Source of the DNA: Coturnix japonica
Taxonomy: Eukaryota; Chordata; Aves; Galliformes; Phasianidae
Length of the DNA: 64,000 bases
NCBI RefSeq assembly: GCF_001577835.2
Contig: NC_029519.1
Coordinates: 35,230,775-35,294,774 of the forward strand
Reading direction: 5' to 3'
Positions 24,934-38,049 of this stretch are shown piece after piece; within the stretch, counting starts at the first letter, position 1, and each line of letters begins with the position of its first letter. Made by a program: the position numbers and the translations under genes. The notes under the pieces were generated by a model that saw nothing but the letters and a program-made list of their open reading frames with translations, searched no databases and was not told where the DNA came from.

Positions 24934-25122
24934 TTAATTTTAAAAAAGGAAACGAGTAGTGTTTTCGTTCTCACCAGGAAAGGCAATTTTGAAGTTAAAC
25001 ACCTCATTGATGGTGCTAATACTGTGCATTTAATTTTAAGATTGGAAGAAAAGAGATGTTTTTGTTCCCACCAGGGAAGGATCTTCTAAATACCACATTG
25101 ATAGTAGTGTTGTTAGAGTCAT
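24934..25122. repeat. imperfect tandem duplication, period about 96-97 bp
   Basis: Unit 1 (24934-25029) and unit 2 (25030-25122) both start TTAATTTTAA and share TGTTTT[CT]GTTC[TC]CACCAGG[AG]AAGG at matching offsets, then a CA[CT]ATTGAT[GA]GT element. The units have diverged by substitutions and small indels. Confidence 0.7.
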
Positions 25123-26672
25123 TTGGGGTTTGATAATAGCTTCTTTTGGCAAGATACAACTAAAATCTCAAGGTGAATCATACCGGCATCTATAATCACA
25201 GTATTGCACTTGCACTTGCTGTATAATAAAGTTTATTTCTGCCTTTGTAAACTAGTGAATTATTATTTTTCCGGAGTCAAGTCCTGCTGAAACACAGAGG
25301 GCAGCAGCCCCAGTGAGTTCAATTATGTTCTGTGCTGTTAAGGTTAATATATAGTGACACTCGTTGTTCAGCTTAATATGAGAAGTGTACCCTTAACATC
25401 ACAGCAGTGCTAAAGATAAAACTCAGAGTTATTGCCATTGAAGGGTAATGTCAGTGGGACCTTACTGCCCAGGCCAATAAATCCTCTGAAGACCATCTGT
25501 AGGTTGATCCTTGTAATAAGTAAGCACTTGCACACCCTGCCTTGTGTTCATTAAGAATGCAGTTTGTTCTGCTGGAGCAGAGCGTTGAAGGTCTCTTACA
25601 CTGGCCAGGGACAACACTTGCAGGGGGACACATCTGTGTGTGCCAAGGTAACCTGTCATTACTGTTCAGTGAGCCGGGGGTTGGAGCAGTGCACGTCTGC
25701 CTTCTCATCTAATTACCTGGGGTTGTGGAAGTGTGTTAGATACAACCGTTCCAAATAGCCCTTAGAATTGCAGAAAATACTTGCTAAAAGAGCATTAATG
25801 TCTATGTAAGCTTGCCAATGGGAGGAAAGGTAGAGTAAATCTATTTTTCATTTTCACCACAGTTATACTACTGTAAGCAGCTGTGGATTATGAAGCCACC
25901 CACTCTCTTGAGACTTCTCCGCTGAGGAAAACTGACTGACGTAGCAGTGGATATAACTAAAGGTAAAAACAAAGAACTGTACTGATAATCATTTTCACTT
26001 ACACTGGTGCTTTTACTACCAGCTAAAAGTACTATTTTGTATTTAGTAACACTTTGTAAGTGAACTAAATAGCAATGCCTACAATAGGGCTGTCAGTTGT
26101 TTCCTGTTATGTGAGTTTGTTAAAGCATACAACTTGCTAAACATCCATTGCTTGCTATGAACATTTCCATGCTGCAGGTGGAAGCCTGGGATGGCTTTCC
26201 AGATAGAAAATGTGATCTAAGAACAAAGGTGGAGGAAAAAAAAATAAAATTGCTTTATCTTGATTAAAATATTGTGGTGATCTTTGAAGAACTTAAATGT
26301 CTTCATGCTCTGGAACAGATTTGGAATTTGTTATGAAAACCTGAATTGGGGAGGGTCAATGTGGAGGGTGTCTGGTCTCTCGAATACACTTGGCAAATTT
26401 TATAGGGCTTTGGGGAAATGAATTGTCTACATTCCTGACTTAGAATGCACCCTTAGCACTCTTGTTACTGCAGCTGAGTTTACTCCCCTTATGAGCTTGC
26501 AGGGGCACAAGAGTCCTCTGTTTGCCACACTGGACTGGGATGTAACAGAACTGGAAGTGAGGCTACAGAGAATGTTCCCTGTGCTCCCCTGAAGCTGCTG
26601 TTTTCTTTACTGGTGCTTGAGGGTGTCAGATGGGAGTGGTGAGAGGACAAGGGTCTGAATGAGGGGAGGGAA

Positions 26673-26696
26673 GTACTAAGTACTAAGTACTAAGGT
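26673..26696. repeat. 7-bp tandem repeat, three copies
   Basis: AAGTACT is repeated three times in register within a purine-rich stretch. Confidence 0.9.
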
Positions 26697-27966
26697 AGAG
26701 GATGTGGTGAGATTGAAATTGCTAGGAGGGAGAAAAGGTTAACCTGTGAGAAATAGCAATCAAATGCTGCAATAGGTGAGGGAGGAATTGAATTCTCAAG
26801 GAGAAGCGAATGAAGAAGAGTTAAAGGCAGCGGGACAAGTACATATAGATGAGGGGGCTGTATGCCGGCAGCCTAGAACTAAGAGATAATAGATCTGGAG
26901 GCCAGTGAGGAAATCAGAGCAGAAAAAGACAAAATTAAAGCTCAACTCTGAGCATGAGGACAAGCAGTGATGGGAAGCAGAGCATTGACAGAGGAACCAT
27001 TGAGATTTGAACAGACCTGGAGAAGGGAAAGGGTGCACAGAGACATCAGCATTTCAATCAGTTTTTTTTTTTTTTTCCATTGCAGCAAGTATCTACTGGC
27101 AGAACTAACAGGAAGAAAATACTCTCCCTTTCTAATGTTGTATGAGATGGTTTGGTGTTTTCTTGTCTTTTCTATGTGCAGTAAAGAACCAAAAGAAAAA
27201 GAACCCATTTGTCTGTAGGAAGCCATCTTGTAAGACCACCTCTAAAGGGTTTTCAGATAGGAAGCCATAGGCCTTTGGCAGACAGCTCTGCCCTAGAGAT
27301 GGAAAATGCCAGAAAACAGCATTAAGAATCATAATGCAAATTTAGGTGGAAGTTCATTGTGATTCGACTGGAATCTAAATGTGTAAGAAGACAAACTTTT
27401 ATTCATGCACATCTCTGTATGCATACATATACATGTGCATGTCCATGCAAACAAGCACACCCACACATCTACCCCTAATACAGTGTAGTTATGTGTGATG
27501 ATGTTTTTAGGATGCATTATTGAGAGTGTAAGCAGCTGCAAATCTGGTTACCCTTGCTCCTTCAGTCCAACTATTCATGCCTTGGAGAAAGAGAAAAATT
27601 ACATCTAATAATTTATTGGCTTGGGCAGCAGATAGCTGCATTACACAACTGGATGCTATGAAATCTTTATACCATGCTGTACCACTATCAGTTTGGAATG
27701 TACTGCATATTTTGCAGCCACAAATAACTATTTTAGAAATGAAATAGGGAGCTTTCCTGAAACTTCAGGCAACAATGTCAAATCTAATTTGAATTATTGC
27801 TATTGAAAACCATGGCTCTGTTTTTCATTATTGTTATAGCAATATCCCTGACAACCTGCAATTTACCTGGTAGGAACAGTACCTCGGGAAAATACAGAGC
27901 TGTTTAGCGAGCTGTGGTGCTTATGTATATCCTTTCTGTGCATAGCCTTGATATTTCACGCTAATT

Positions 27967-27981
27967 CCACTAGGTGGCACT
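27967..27981 (+). promoter_or_regulatory. CTCF-like motif
   Basis: CCACTAGGTGGCACT matches the CTCF core consensus CCASYAGRKGGCRS at every position, in an AT-rich setting where a chance match is unlikely. It sits in the gene-free interval between CDKN2AIP and the claudin. Confidence 0.55.
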
Positions 27982-29080
27982 GAAGGAGATAAGATCGCGT
28001 GGAAATACCTCTACAAGTTCGATATAACTTCAAAAAGTGAGAATGACTTTTTCATTTCATTACTGAAATAGACAAATGTGATCTCATTTTACAACCCGAT
28101 GTAATAATTTTTCATCAGAATTAGCTCTTAAACACTCTTGGCTGCAGTTCTAGTTTTTGGCAGTGGTAAAATTACAGTGGAAGCAGACAAGTTTTCTGAG
28201 TTTAAATACCTCTCCTACCGTCAGAAAGGTAAAAACTAAAAGATGCAGCTTGCAGTTATTCTGCATTCTTATGTGATTATTTGCAAAACATCTGAAGATT
28301 TGTTGGTCCTTGTCCTCCATGGCAGTGCTGTCAGTACTTGGGCAGGGACACTTTCAAGTATGTTAGGTTTTAAGCTTATTTAAAAAACTGCATAGGAATC
28401 AGTTCAGTATTATAGGCTTCCACCTGTTGAGGAACTGTTGTATAGTGTTTCAGAGACCGTCTTAACTTGAAATTCCATCTGCAGTCCCTGTACAAGGACC
28501 CCTGTTTTTTCCTGGGTAGGGACTTTGATCCTGCCAGGAAGGCACACAATTACTCACAGTCATTCAGATCTATAACCATCTTTGATTCCACTCTCTCTTT
28601 TTTTTTTTTTTTAAGCCTGTTTATCTTGATGCATATGAATTTTGTTTCTTTTCTTTCTTTTTCTATTTTTTTTTTTTTTTTCTGCAAAATCTCTTCTTAT
28701 CTCATAGATACAGTGCAGATCACAGGCAGGGCTTTTTTAGGCTTTTGTTGGCTCTCATCCTGCTCGCGACAGTTGTTTTTTTTCCTACACCAGACCTGAC
28801 CTGTCAAAAAGGTCCCTTGAAATGGTGCTGTTGTACTTATCTTCCTGGCCTGTATCTGTGGCTCCTTTTTATATTTCCTTTTGTATCATACCTCCACAGA
28901 TTTCCCTGACTCTGCAAAGCCCTCTAGCCCTTTGAGAGCATAGTTTGACAATTTTTTGGGCAGCTGTTCTGGTTCTGGCCTAAGACATACTCTGCTCCCA
29001 GCCATTCACTCCTGTCTCTTTGATATCTCTGCTGGCGTGCTGGCACAATTGTTTTGTTCAGTTATGTGGTGATCCAGATT

Positions 29081-29372
29081 AGAATCACAGAATGACCCGG
29101 GTTGGAAGGGACCTCAAGGATCATGTAGTTCCAACCCCCCTGCCTGGCAGGGCCACCAAACATACACCTTTACTAGATCAGGTTGTCCAGGGCCCCGTCC
29201 AACGTGGTCTTGAACACCTCCAAGGACGGGGCATCCACAACCTCCCTGGGCAGCCTGTTCCAGGGCCTAACCACTCTCCTAGTGAAGAACTTCCCCCTAA
29301 CATCCAACCTAAATCTTCCCTCTTTCAACTTAAAACCATTTCCCCGTGTCCAGCTATTGTCAGCCCATGTCA
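29081..29372 (-). mobile_element. CR1 LINE, 5'-truncated, with ORF2 C-terminus
   Basis: The minus strand encodes the terminal CR1 ORF2 residues, including [20 protein letters not shown] and [20 protein letters not shown], followed by the CR1 3' UTR (GGTCCCTTCCAACCC) and the octamer tail at 29081. The reading frame over the last 66 codons is still open, so this copy is fairly young. Confidence 0.9.
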
Positions 29373-30767
29373 AGTTAGGAACTTGATTTGGCTGAAAAGC
29401 AATGCAGGGGAAGGAGAGGCACCTTTTTCAGCTGTTTATTTCTCCAGTCTGGTCTATCAAACAGTGCTTCTGCAGGTGCCACTGAGTGGGGTAGGGAGGG
29501 GCAGAGCCAAGTGGGGAGATGTGTTGTTGCAGGGCAGTAATAGCTTGTGCTGATTCAGGTGGTACTGTTGCTACCTGTTGTGCCATGACCATATCTCAAC
29601 AATAGAGGTAAGTCAAGCTAATAGCTAGTTTCTGCTGAAGGGGTAATTCTGTGTGTCCTTCCTCTTCACTTGTCCTGGGTTCCTGTGACTTTCCTTGTGC
29701 CAGCACTGATGCTTATCTCATTCCGCAGTGAGCCAGATGTGGGAGCCAAGCTATGAAGTATGTGTTTGAAAGAATGTTACATTTGTGAATATCTTAATCA
29801 CTTGTTGCTTGGGTGCCCACAGAGCCTCCTCTCAGCAGCAGCTGGCTGCTCTGTCAGATCAGCTGTGTTCTCAGTTGCACCAAAACACTTCACAACCGTG
29901 GTCTTTTCCTGTCATCTGCTGTCCTCTCCATCTCCTTATCACGTCCATCTGCTTTTCTTGTAATTGTGTTAATGAAGTCCTTTTGGTCACCCTTAACATA
30001 TGGAATACCCTCCCTGAAACAATCTCTGCGTCCTTCAATTCTCAGAAGATTTCTTCTACCACGACACAATAAACTGCAAGTTGATAATGCACAGTTTAAT
30101 TGCTTGTGGGAATTACGGATTTCATTACCGCACTGAATGCGCCCATGTATCAGTTTGAGGTGGGCACACAGTTTATTAGGGAAGCTAAAAGAATCTTTTT
30201 TGGAAAACAGAACTTCTCAAAGCTATCCCCTGAAGCAGATGTACTTCCCTAAGGTCATATATAAATAGCAGAGGCTGATTTGCTATTGCTTCACACCTTG
30301 GATCATCATTCATGCTTGTGCAAATGGACATAGCATTGCTACTAAGCAATTTACAATAACATCTTACAGAATTGTAAATTGCTACCCCAGAGACAAGAGA
30401 GCAGAGAGTCAGCACTTACGTGGGCAGCTGAGCATGGAGACCTAGGGATTTCTTTTCACCTGCCCATTCTTGTTGGTTGGGATCTTTTTAGAAATGTTAT
30501 AAGCACATTCTAAACTTATTTTATAGTGTTTTGGTATACCTGTTCATTTATATAGAAAATATAAGGGAAAACAGCAAGTGAAGTTTAACATTGCCTTTGA
30601 AACAATGAAATGACCTGTGTTTGGTATGGAAAAAAACACAGTTGTGACAGAGGGCACCTCTACACCATGCAACACAGCACAGGACGTAGGAGAGCACAGG
30701 AAGCAACAGCTGGAGACCTGCATATAAGCATTGCTGCGCCCAAAACACTTAACCCTGTTGGTAGGTG

Positions 30768-30809
30768 GTGCTAATTAGGCTGGACACTGTGCTAATTAGG
30801 TTGGACACG
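30768..30809 (+). repeat. 21-bp direct tandem duplication with TAATTA cores
   Basis: Two abutting 21-base units differ at two positions (GTGCTAATTAGG[CT]TGGACAC[TG]). Each holds the homeodomain-type TAATTA core. Confidence 0.85.
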
Positions 30810-32664
30810 ACACTGCAAATATGCAGTGCCTATGACTCTGACTCTGACCTGGCTGGAGAATTCCACACATACAGCTGCATCAAACCGTATGTGCATATTG
30901 AGGGAGAGGAGCTGCTGGCCCAATGCCTTTCTTGCATTACCCCTCTAGGGTTTACCTGCAGCAACAGATGCATTTTTCACATACAGGTGTCAGATGTGGC
31001 TTTGTGCCAAGGTTTACCTCCCTCTTGGTAAAATAAAGATGCCCTCTTAAATGTATATTTCAGGCTGTGAGTTGTTGCCATGAAATAATGGACATGCAAA
31101 CAAGCTGCTTCTCAAAACAGGTCTGTTTTACATCTTAATTAGGACAGTAAGTACCAATAGAGAATCAGGAAAGACACCAGGATGATGGTAATTTTTTCAG
31201 CTGCCATAATTTTGTAGTAGTTATGATTCTACTGCAAGGTCACAGAGGCGTACAGCGGAGTGGCAAAGAGCAAAGCATGGTCTCCTCCAATACATTTATC
31301 AAGAGACCTACCTTTCACCTTCAGTGAGACAAAGCAATGTTTCAGGTTAGAGATACAATCATGACTAAAGCATTAATTCAGTGTTTGTGTAAGTGGGTGG
31401 CAAGTACGTTCCCAAAGCATTGCCTGCAGAATTGCTGTATTGTCAAACAGCTGATAAATACATCCATAAATGTAACAGTCTTTCAAAATAGTTTTAGGAT
31501 TCGAGTTGTTGTTTGTATGAGGGCTGTTGCTTATGAGTGAGAAAAAATAGAACATCTTTCTCTTATTTTTCTTTAAATGGCTTCAAGTCGTCATTTTGGC
31601 AACTTCTCTCTGTTATTTCATTTCCATTTGACAGACGGATGAAATAGAGGTTTTGTTAGAATGTAGTGAACCATCAGTAATTAGTCCATGGCAAGTCAGC
31701 AAGGAACTGTGCCACATAATATATCTGGGCATAATGGATTAAGATTTGACACCTGTGAAATTATGAAAATGATGAAAATTAATAGCTTCTCGCTATTTGA
31801 ATGGTTGTTCCTGGTGCTTTGTAAATTGTTTAATGTCACAGGGAGGGATCTGGTTCCCTGAAGATCTGAGCAATCACTGCAAACTTTATAATGCCATCAA
31901 CCTATTTTTTTTTTTTTAATCCAAAGTCTGACAGTTGTAGTAAACATATAATAGCAGGCACATAGAATTAAACAAACAAACAAACAAAAAACATTGCTGA
32001 AAGAAAGGCACAGAATAAGTAGCCATGAAAATGAAGTTGGGTATTTTTTTCTTTTTTAAGTTTTTCTTACATTACCTCCAATTAGTTGTCTGCTTTCTTT
32101 GTTTGTCATTGTTGTTAATTTATCATTGTTGTTTTATTTCTACTCTGTCTGCCAGGAAAATTTGTGCATGCACAGCTAGATTTCTCTCAGTGTTAGAGCC
32201 GTGGCACTTAGCAAAATGCTATTAAAGAGAGACATACAAAAGCCAACATTAACCATGAATATTTTGTAAATATTTATAGGCAGTGCATGTTTCATTTCTG
32301 TTGTTTTTTGTTTTTTTCTTTCTTTTTTAATTTGAAAAATCCATCTGCTGCTAGCAGATGATAAATATTTAGATCAAATTTGTGCCTGGGATATGAAGGC
32401 ACTATTTTTTTCCAGAAGGGACATTATAAATTTGATAGTGAAGGTCCAGCACCCGTTCTCCAACTCAAACTGGATAGCTAGCGCTCTTCTGGGGTGCTTT
32501 CATAGGTTTCCTTGGAAAGGCTTTCTGTCTGGGAAGCTATCAGCAACCTTAGTGATAGTTTTGCTTAATCTTCCAAAGTTTTACTAGGGGGTGAACTGAA
32601 TTATGTTTCCTGGAAAAATATCTAATTTTGTCTTAGTGACTGCAAGCAATGGTGACTCTACCGC

Positions 32665-33090
32665 TACTGCCCTGGTAAGCTTTTCCAGTGCTTAATCACT
32701 CCCCCCACTGAGAAATTTCGTCTTACTTCAATCCTGAATTTGTTTTATTCCAGTTTTCAGTCATTACATCTTGTTACGTTTTTGTTTGCGGGACTGAAAA
32801 AAAAAACAACCCAAACCAGTATTACCTACCTGTCTTTTCCATATGTATAGACTTGTGCATATTGATACAGCCACCAACCATTCTGACAGATTTAATAGAT
32901 ATCTTAAACTTTATACCCTATATGTTTGTCTTTCAACCTCTGGGTAGTTTTGCTGCCCTCTGTCTGAATTTTCTCTGGGGTTTACATCCTACTTGAATCA
33001 TGGGCACTGGCTTTTCTGATGCTGTGTGTCAAGCAAGGTCACATCCTAATAGTTATTTCCCTTTTTCATACTGCCAATAAACAATAATTA
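32665..33090 (-). mobile_element. ancient CR1-clade (CR1/L3-like) LINE 3' region
   Basis: The plus strand carries degraded versions of the antisense CR1/L3 landmarks in order: CTTTTCCAGTGCTTAATCAC, an AGAAATTTCGTCTTAC block, TTTTCAGTCATTACATCTTG, and later TTTGCTGCCCTCTGTCTGAA ahead of TTTTCTC. Divergence is high. An A-run near 32799-32806 interrupts it. Confidence 0.5.
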
Positions 33091-35559
33091 TGTATTGCAG
33101 CTGTCATTTGATGGATGAGTTGCATGTACTGGTAGATTAGTGCATATAGTCCCTAGAACTGTGGAGGTGTGCCACTTGCACTTCCAATGCCTTTTCATGT
33201 TACTCCTGACTTGTGCTGTGAATTAAAGGAATAACACTGTATCTTTTGCCATGTTTGTCCCTTTTTGTTACTCAGATTATCTATGAATCTTAGAAATTAA
33301 ACTGCAATTCTGAATTTTCTAAGTAAAGAGGAAGAGGATAGGCTGTATAGAGTGAATTCTGTCCTTCCTGTATGAAGTGTTGTATATTAGGAAGAGAAGC
33401 AAAGGAACCTAATCAAGGAACAGCCCTGGCTGAAGAACAGTAATACTTTTTTTTTTCCAGACTTCTTGATTGGGTCCTTGGTCCTGTCCATCACGAGGCT
33501 GTATGACAATGTGGGCTGGCACACAGATGGTATTTTTGAAGTTGTTATTACTAGAGTATTATGAGTTAAAGAGAACTGCTTATGCAGCGCAGCTTTGCAA
33601 TACAGCCACATGACTCTAGTAGTTTGCCAGCCCAAAGTGGGTTCTGTTTCTTCTCCTCCTTGGCTGTGCATTCCCTCTACTCTAGTTACAGTGATGAGCT
33701 GAAATAGAAGAAAACAAATTCCATCATAAAAAGTGAGTAATTTCTGAATGGCTTAGTGAGCAGCCCTTGCCAATTGGGGCAGAATTGCATGGCAATGCTC
33801 CTTTCAGCAGCAGCTGGCCATTTGGACAGCTTTGCTGCTAAGAGTAATTTCCTCTCCAGAGTACAATTCCATAGCAGTTCATCCTTATCTAAATAAGAGC
33901 TACCACGATCTCCCCTGGTATCTGTGCACTTGAGCAGTGGGGTGGTACAGGAGGCTTAGCAGCCAAGAAATAAGCTTGCAAAAAACAAACAAACAAAAAA
34001 ACAAAAAGCCCAAACCTGTTTGTTCTTGACTGGTTTCAGGGAATTGATGTGGCTGAAAATGAATCACTATATCACTATTTTATACTGGGAGTTTTCAGCT
34101 AAACCTGTGACCCGATCAGCTGCAGTATTCTGCCACATGTGATGCAAAGAGGGGAGAAAGGCTGGATGATGAATCCATGTCCTTGGGCACTGACAGAGTC
34201 CATGATTCACTGTTTGGTTTTCTGAAGCATGCTATTAATGTGTATTAATGTGACATTTTGTTTTCACAGTAGGTCTTAAGATTATTGTAAGATGTTGAAA
34301 GAGGTCTGTTGTGTATGGAAGCATGTGGAGTCAGTATTTTGTGGATCATTCTGGACTCAGTGATTATTGAATGGCAGCTTGTGTTTGCAGGGACTGGCTC
34401 AGTGACCCAGCTGGTGTCTTTCAGTCTAATGTTTCCAGCTCTATCCTTCCTAAATGCACCCTATTGCGGAAACTGTTGAAATATAATTTTTATTTACTCT
34501 GTATTTTACTTTAGCCAGCTTCTAATTTGCAACATTTGCTACCATTCAGTCTTATATTTCTTTAACAGCTGAGCAAGAGAGAACAAACTCTTAGCTGTGC
34601 AAAATATTTTCCTCAAATGTAACCCATTAGAGACCAGCTGCAAACAAAACAGCACAGACATTTGATGTTTTCAACAGTGTTACATTTTGAGCTCCTGTCT
34701 GCGGTAATTAATTAGTTGAGCTGACTCCCTGCAGGACCGTATGATCTTTATTGCCAATGCCAGGAAGGGAACAGGAACTCTCAAAGCCCTGAGTAGGCTG
34801 CTGAAGCAATGCTGGCATCTACAGAGCATTTCAAGAACATTTCAAGTGACACTGGTAGAAAAGGTTCACTTTCTTATCTATATGAGAGGCTTGCCCAGAT
34901 TCAGTTAGGCTGCTGACTGAGGTCAGGCAAATCTACTTTCTGGGCAAGGTTTTGTCCGAGGCTATCTAAAACCCGAAGGGTTGCTATCAGCTGATTCATC
35001 TTCATTTTGCTGATAAGCACAGAGAAGATTTGAGAGGCACCGGAGTACAAATCCATGAAGATGTTCAGTACTGGGGTTGCAGTGTCAGAAGGAAGCCCAG
35101 CACCAAAAATCTGTCAGCTAAAAATCAAACTTGAGTCCAGAAGAGGCACAGCTGGATCCAAGGAAGGTCTTGGCACAAAATTAAACGACTTCCTTCGGGT
35201 GCAGAAAACCAGCAGACATTAAGAGTATTTACAAGTTGCCTTTATGAAACATTTTTCGCAGGCTTGGGATGCAGTGTAATATAGCTTAATCTCTTCTCTC
35301 ATCCCTTGTGCCTGTTTCAGAAAAGAACAAGAAATCTAATCCAAACAAAGGATTAGGAAATTTCAATAACTGGACTGCTGCCATTATCCATACAATGGGT
35401 CAGCTCTTTAAATGCTCGCTCTTGATTGAATTGAAGTCAATGACTACATCAGAGGGAGCAGAATTGGAATGCAGAAAAGAGGAAATGAAAAATCTAGAAG
35501 AGCTACCTAATTCTTTTAGTTACCACGCCCTTCCAGCAATGCATCCTGTCAACAAAGCT

Positions 35560-35830
35560 GCTCTGAGGCAGGATCTCTCCTCACTGGAGAGTAAGGTTAG
35601 AGGTAACTTTTTTGAGATGGACAGGGGAAAGTGGAATGAGATTTAATATAGATAAATGTAAGGTAATACACCTGGGAAGGAATAACAATCATTATGTGTA
35701 CCAAATCCGGCACTGCTGTTTAGAAAACAGTAATAGAGAAGAAGGTCTGGGAGCAATGGCCTTTAATTAATTACTGCAGTCAGGAACTCAAAATGCAACA
35801 CTGAGGCAGAAGTCAAATGCATTCTTATTC
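35560..35830 (+). mobile_element. ancient CR1-clade LINE reverse-transcriptase fragment
   Basis: The frame from about 35635 reads MRFNIDKCKVIHLGRNNNHY, matching the CR1 block MxFNxxKCKVLHLGRNN, then degrades through EEGLGAM and a CATxxxKKxNxxL-like stretch (QNATLRQKSNAFL). Just upstream, LRQDLSSLES resembles IQRDLDRLEKW. Stops interrupt it, and divergence suggests an old copy. Confidence 0.65.
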
Positions 35831-37769
35831 CGCACTAGCACTGGAGATTTGTTTCAGCAGCGGCTGCACGGAGCTTATTTACACAAGCAAGAGGGCTGGC
35901 AACAGCACAAGCAAAACACTGAACTTATGGCTACCATGTCACTCATTTTATTTAAAGTCTAGAGCCTTCACTGCTGATTCTATAAGCACAAGCTTGTGGT
36001 TTTCTATTTGCTGAATGCAGTAAAACAGTAAAATAAATGATTTTCAAGGTGCAAACTTCTGATGAGTTGTAGAAGGATACTTTCTCTTTTCTTCCCCTCA
36101 TGCTTAAATGCAGAACAATGGCTTAAAAGTGATCAGATTTCATCTTGCCAAGGTAGAGGAAACACTACAGCTGAAAACAGTATAGGGAGAATTAAGGCAA
36201 TATAGCCAGTCGCTCCACAACTGAATAAGAGAGAATCTGTTGGTGGGAAATGAATATATAGTAGTTAAGGTAAGAAGTGTTGTTCAAATGCTCTTAGCAG
36301 ATAATGTACAAAGGTATAAAAACTGTCTGTGTTCTACAAAGAGCAGATGAAACATTTCTATGCTGAGAAGACAGTGTCATGTGAAAGCCTGCCAGACAAC
36401 CCAGACGGTCTGCCATAAAGAACTGGCTAATTGCAAGACCTGATGGCTATGTATTTAGAAGTTCACAGACTTTAGATCAGAACAAAACAGAAATTAGTTC
36501 CAGTCCTAGGAGAGAAAAGGGGGAAAGCCCTAACAAGGCACAAGGTGAAGAAAATTAAAGATTTACAGGATTGTTTCATCTTGCTAATGCTGGGAGCTAC
36601 TACCACAGAAAAATCACATCTTTGATTCCTTGCAGCTCGTGCTGTAAAGGTGCCTATTTCCCTACTGTAAAGCAGCCTTGGGGTTGCGCCATTTCTCCCC
36701 AGGCCGCATACAGCTCAGGCTCAAGCCAGCAGACTGTAAGCACACTCAGAAAGAGGCAATGATTTATATCAGGGCAGCTTTTTCTCCCCTTAGGAAAAGG
36801 GTGATAGACTTGGAGGCGTGTATCTCAAACAGCATTTGTTTAGATAAGTGCAAAATTGGATAACCATTTTTCTAAAGCTGCAAAAAGTACAACAAGACCA
36901 TTTAACAGCCTTCAAAGCTGATATTTCTTTCACTTTTCTCCCCAGAAGTGTATGTATGGGTTATGAAATCAGTACGGGCTGTGTAATTAGCCAGAATAGG
37001 GTCACTCCCCTTTTTCTCACAGCCTCTGGAGGATATGCTTTTCAGACACTGCAGTGCTTAAACTGCTGAGGGTTTTAGCCTGTGAAAAAGAGGTTTGGAG
37101 CACATGATAATTAGCAGCTCAAGGCGGAAATTGCCTACCTGTCAGAATATTCCTTCCTATCAACTCATGAATGTATTCCTTTAGACTCTCCTGAGTCTCC
37201 TTAAATGTGTGTTGTAGCCTGATTTGCCCACATAGAAATTTTTAATATAAAATCAGTCAGTGTATTACTCTTAAAGGCTTAGAGCAAATCCATTTTTTCT
37301 TGGCAGAACAACATCTGGACAGACCAAGCAAATACAGTTTGTTTATTGCACTATTATACACAGACAATTATCAGAGTGCTGGGAGAATACACAGGTCACA
37401 TGCTGATCCAGAAATATTTCTTTGTATCCCCAGATCAGTTCTCAAGTGTTCTTGCAGGAGATAGACATTTTCTTCAAGTTGTCTTCTTTGCCTGCTCACA
37501 ATTTTTGAGTTTCAGTGGGGAAACTACAGAGACTCTGGGAGAAAAATAGTAACTATAGTGAAATTGCTTTAAACTTAATTGGGGTTCACATCTGTTTTAA
37601 GAAAGCAAGCACCACAAACTGTCCAGCTCGAACTTAAGTGTTTCAAGACTGTTTCTGAGTGACAGTCTTTATTACTGCTGCTTTCCAGACTGCAGTCTCA
37701 GATTTCTTTGAATTTCTTACAAAATATTTCTAACCTTTAATCACAGGACAATTTTTATGTGGTCTGAGA

Positions 37770-38049
37770 GTGACAGGACAAGGAGGATCAGCTTTGAACT
37801 AAAATAGGGGAGATTTAGGTTAGGTGTTAGGAATAAATTTTTTACTCAGAGATTGGTGAGGCTCTGGAACCAGTTGCCCTGGGCGGTTGTGGATGCCCCA
37901 TCTCTGGAGGTATTCAAGGCCAAGTTAGGTGGAGTCCTGGGCAGCCTGATCTAGTGGGTAGCAACCCTGCCCATGGCAGGGGGCTTAAAACTAGATAATC
38001 TTTGTGGTCCCTTCTAACCTAAGCCAGTCTATGATTCCATGATTCTATA
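37770..38049 (+). mobile_element. CR1 LINE, 5'-truncated 3' end
   Basis: Matches the CR1 ORF2 end and 3' UTR: the GACAGGACAAG start, GAGATTTAGGTTAGG, GTTGTGGATGCCCCATC, GGAGGTATTCAAGGCC, AACCCTGCCCATGGCAGGGG, then a GTCCCTTCTAACCT block and a tail of ATTCTATG-type octamers. It looks relatively young by closeness to the consensus as I know it. 5' truncation is normal for CR1. Confidence 0.9.

Larger units (their letters stand above)
23441..37769. other. gene-free interval, part 1 (CDKN2AIP upstream to first plus-strand CR1)
   Basis: Holds the listed 97-bp duplication, CTCF-like motif, CR1 at 29.1 kb, old LINE pieces at 32.7 and 35.6 kb and short tandem repeats. Elsewhere AT-rich unique sequence with no exon recognised. 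A stretch around 34620-34740 with a GGTAATTAATTAG core looks compositionally like a conserved non-coding element, but this cannot be shown without alignment. Confidence 0.5.

Noticed and set aside
27061-27077. T run as a possible retropseudogene poly(A) tail
   Set aside because: No gene-like sequence adjoins it on the relevant side, and no flanking target duplication was seen.
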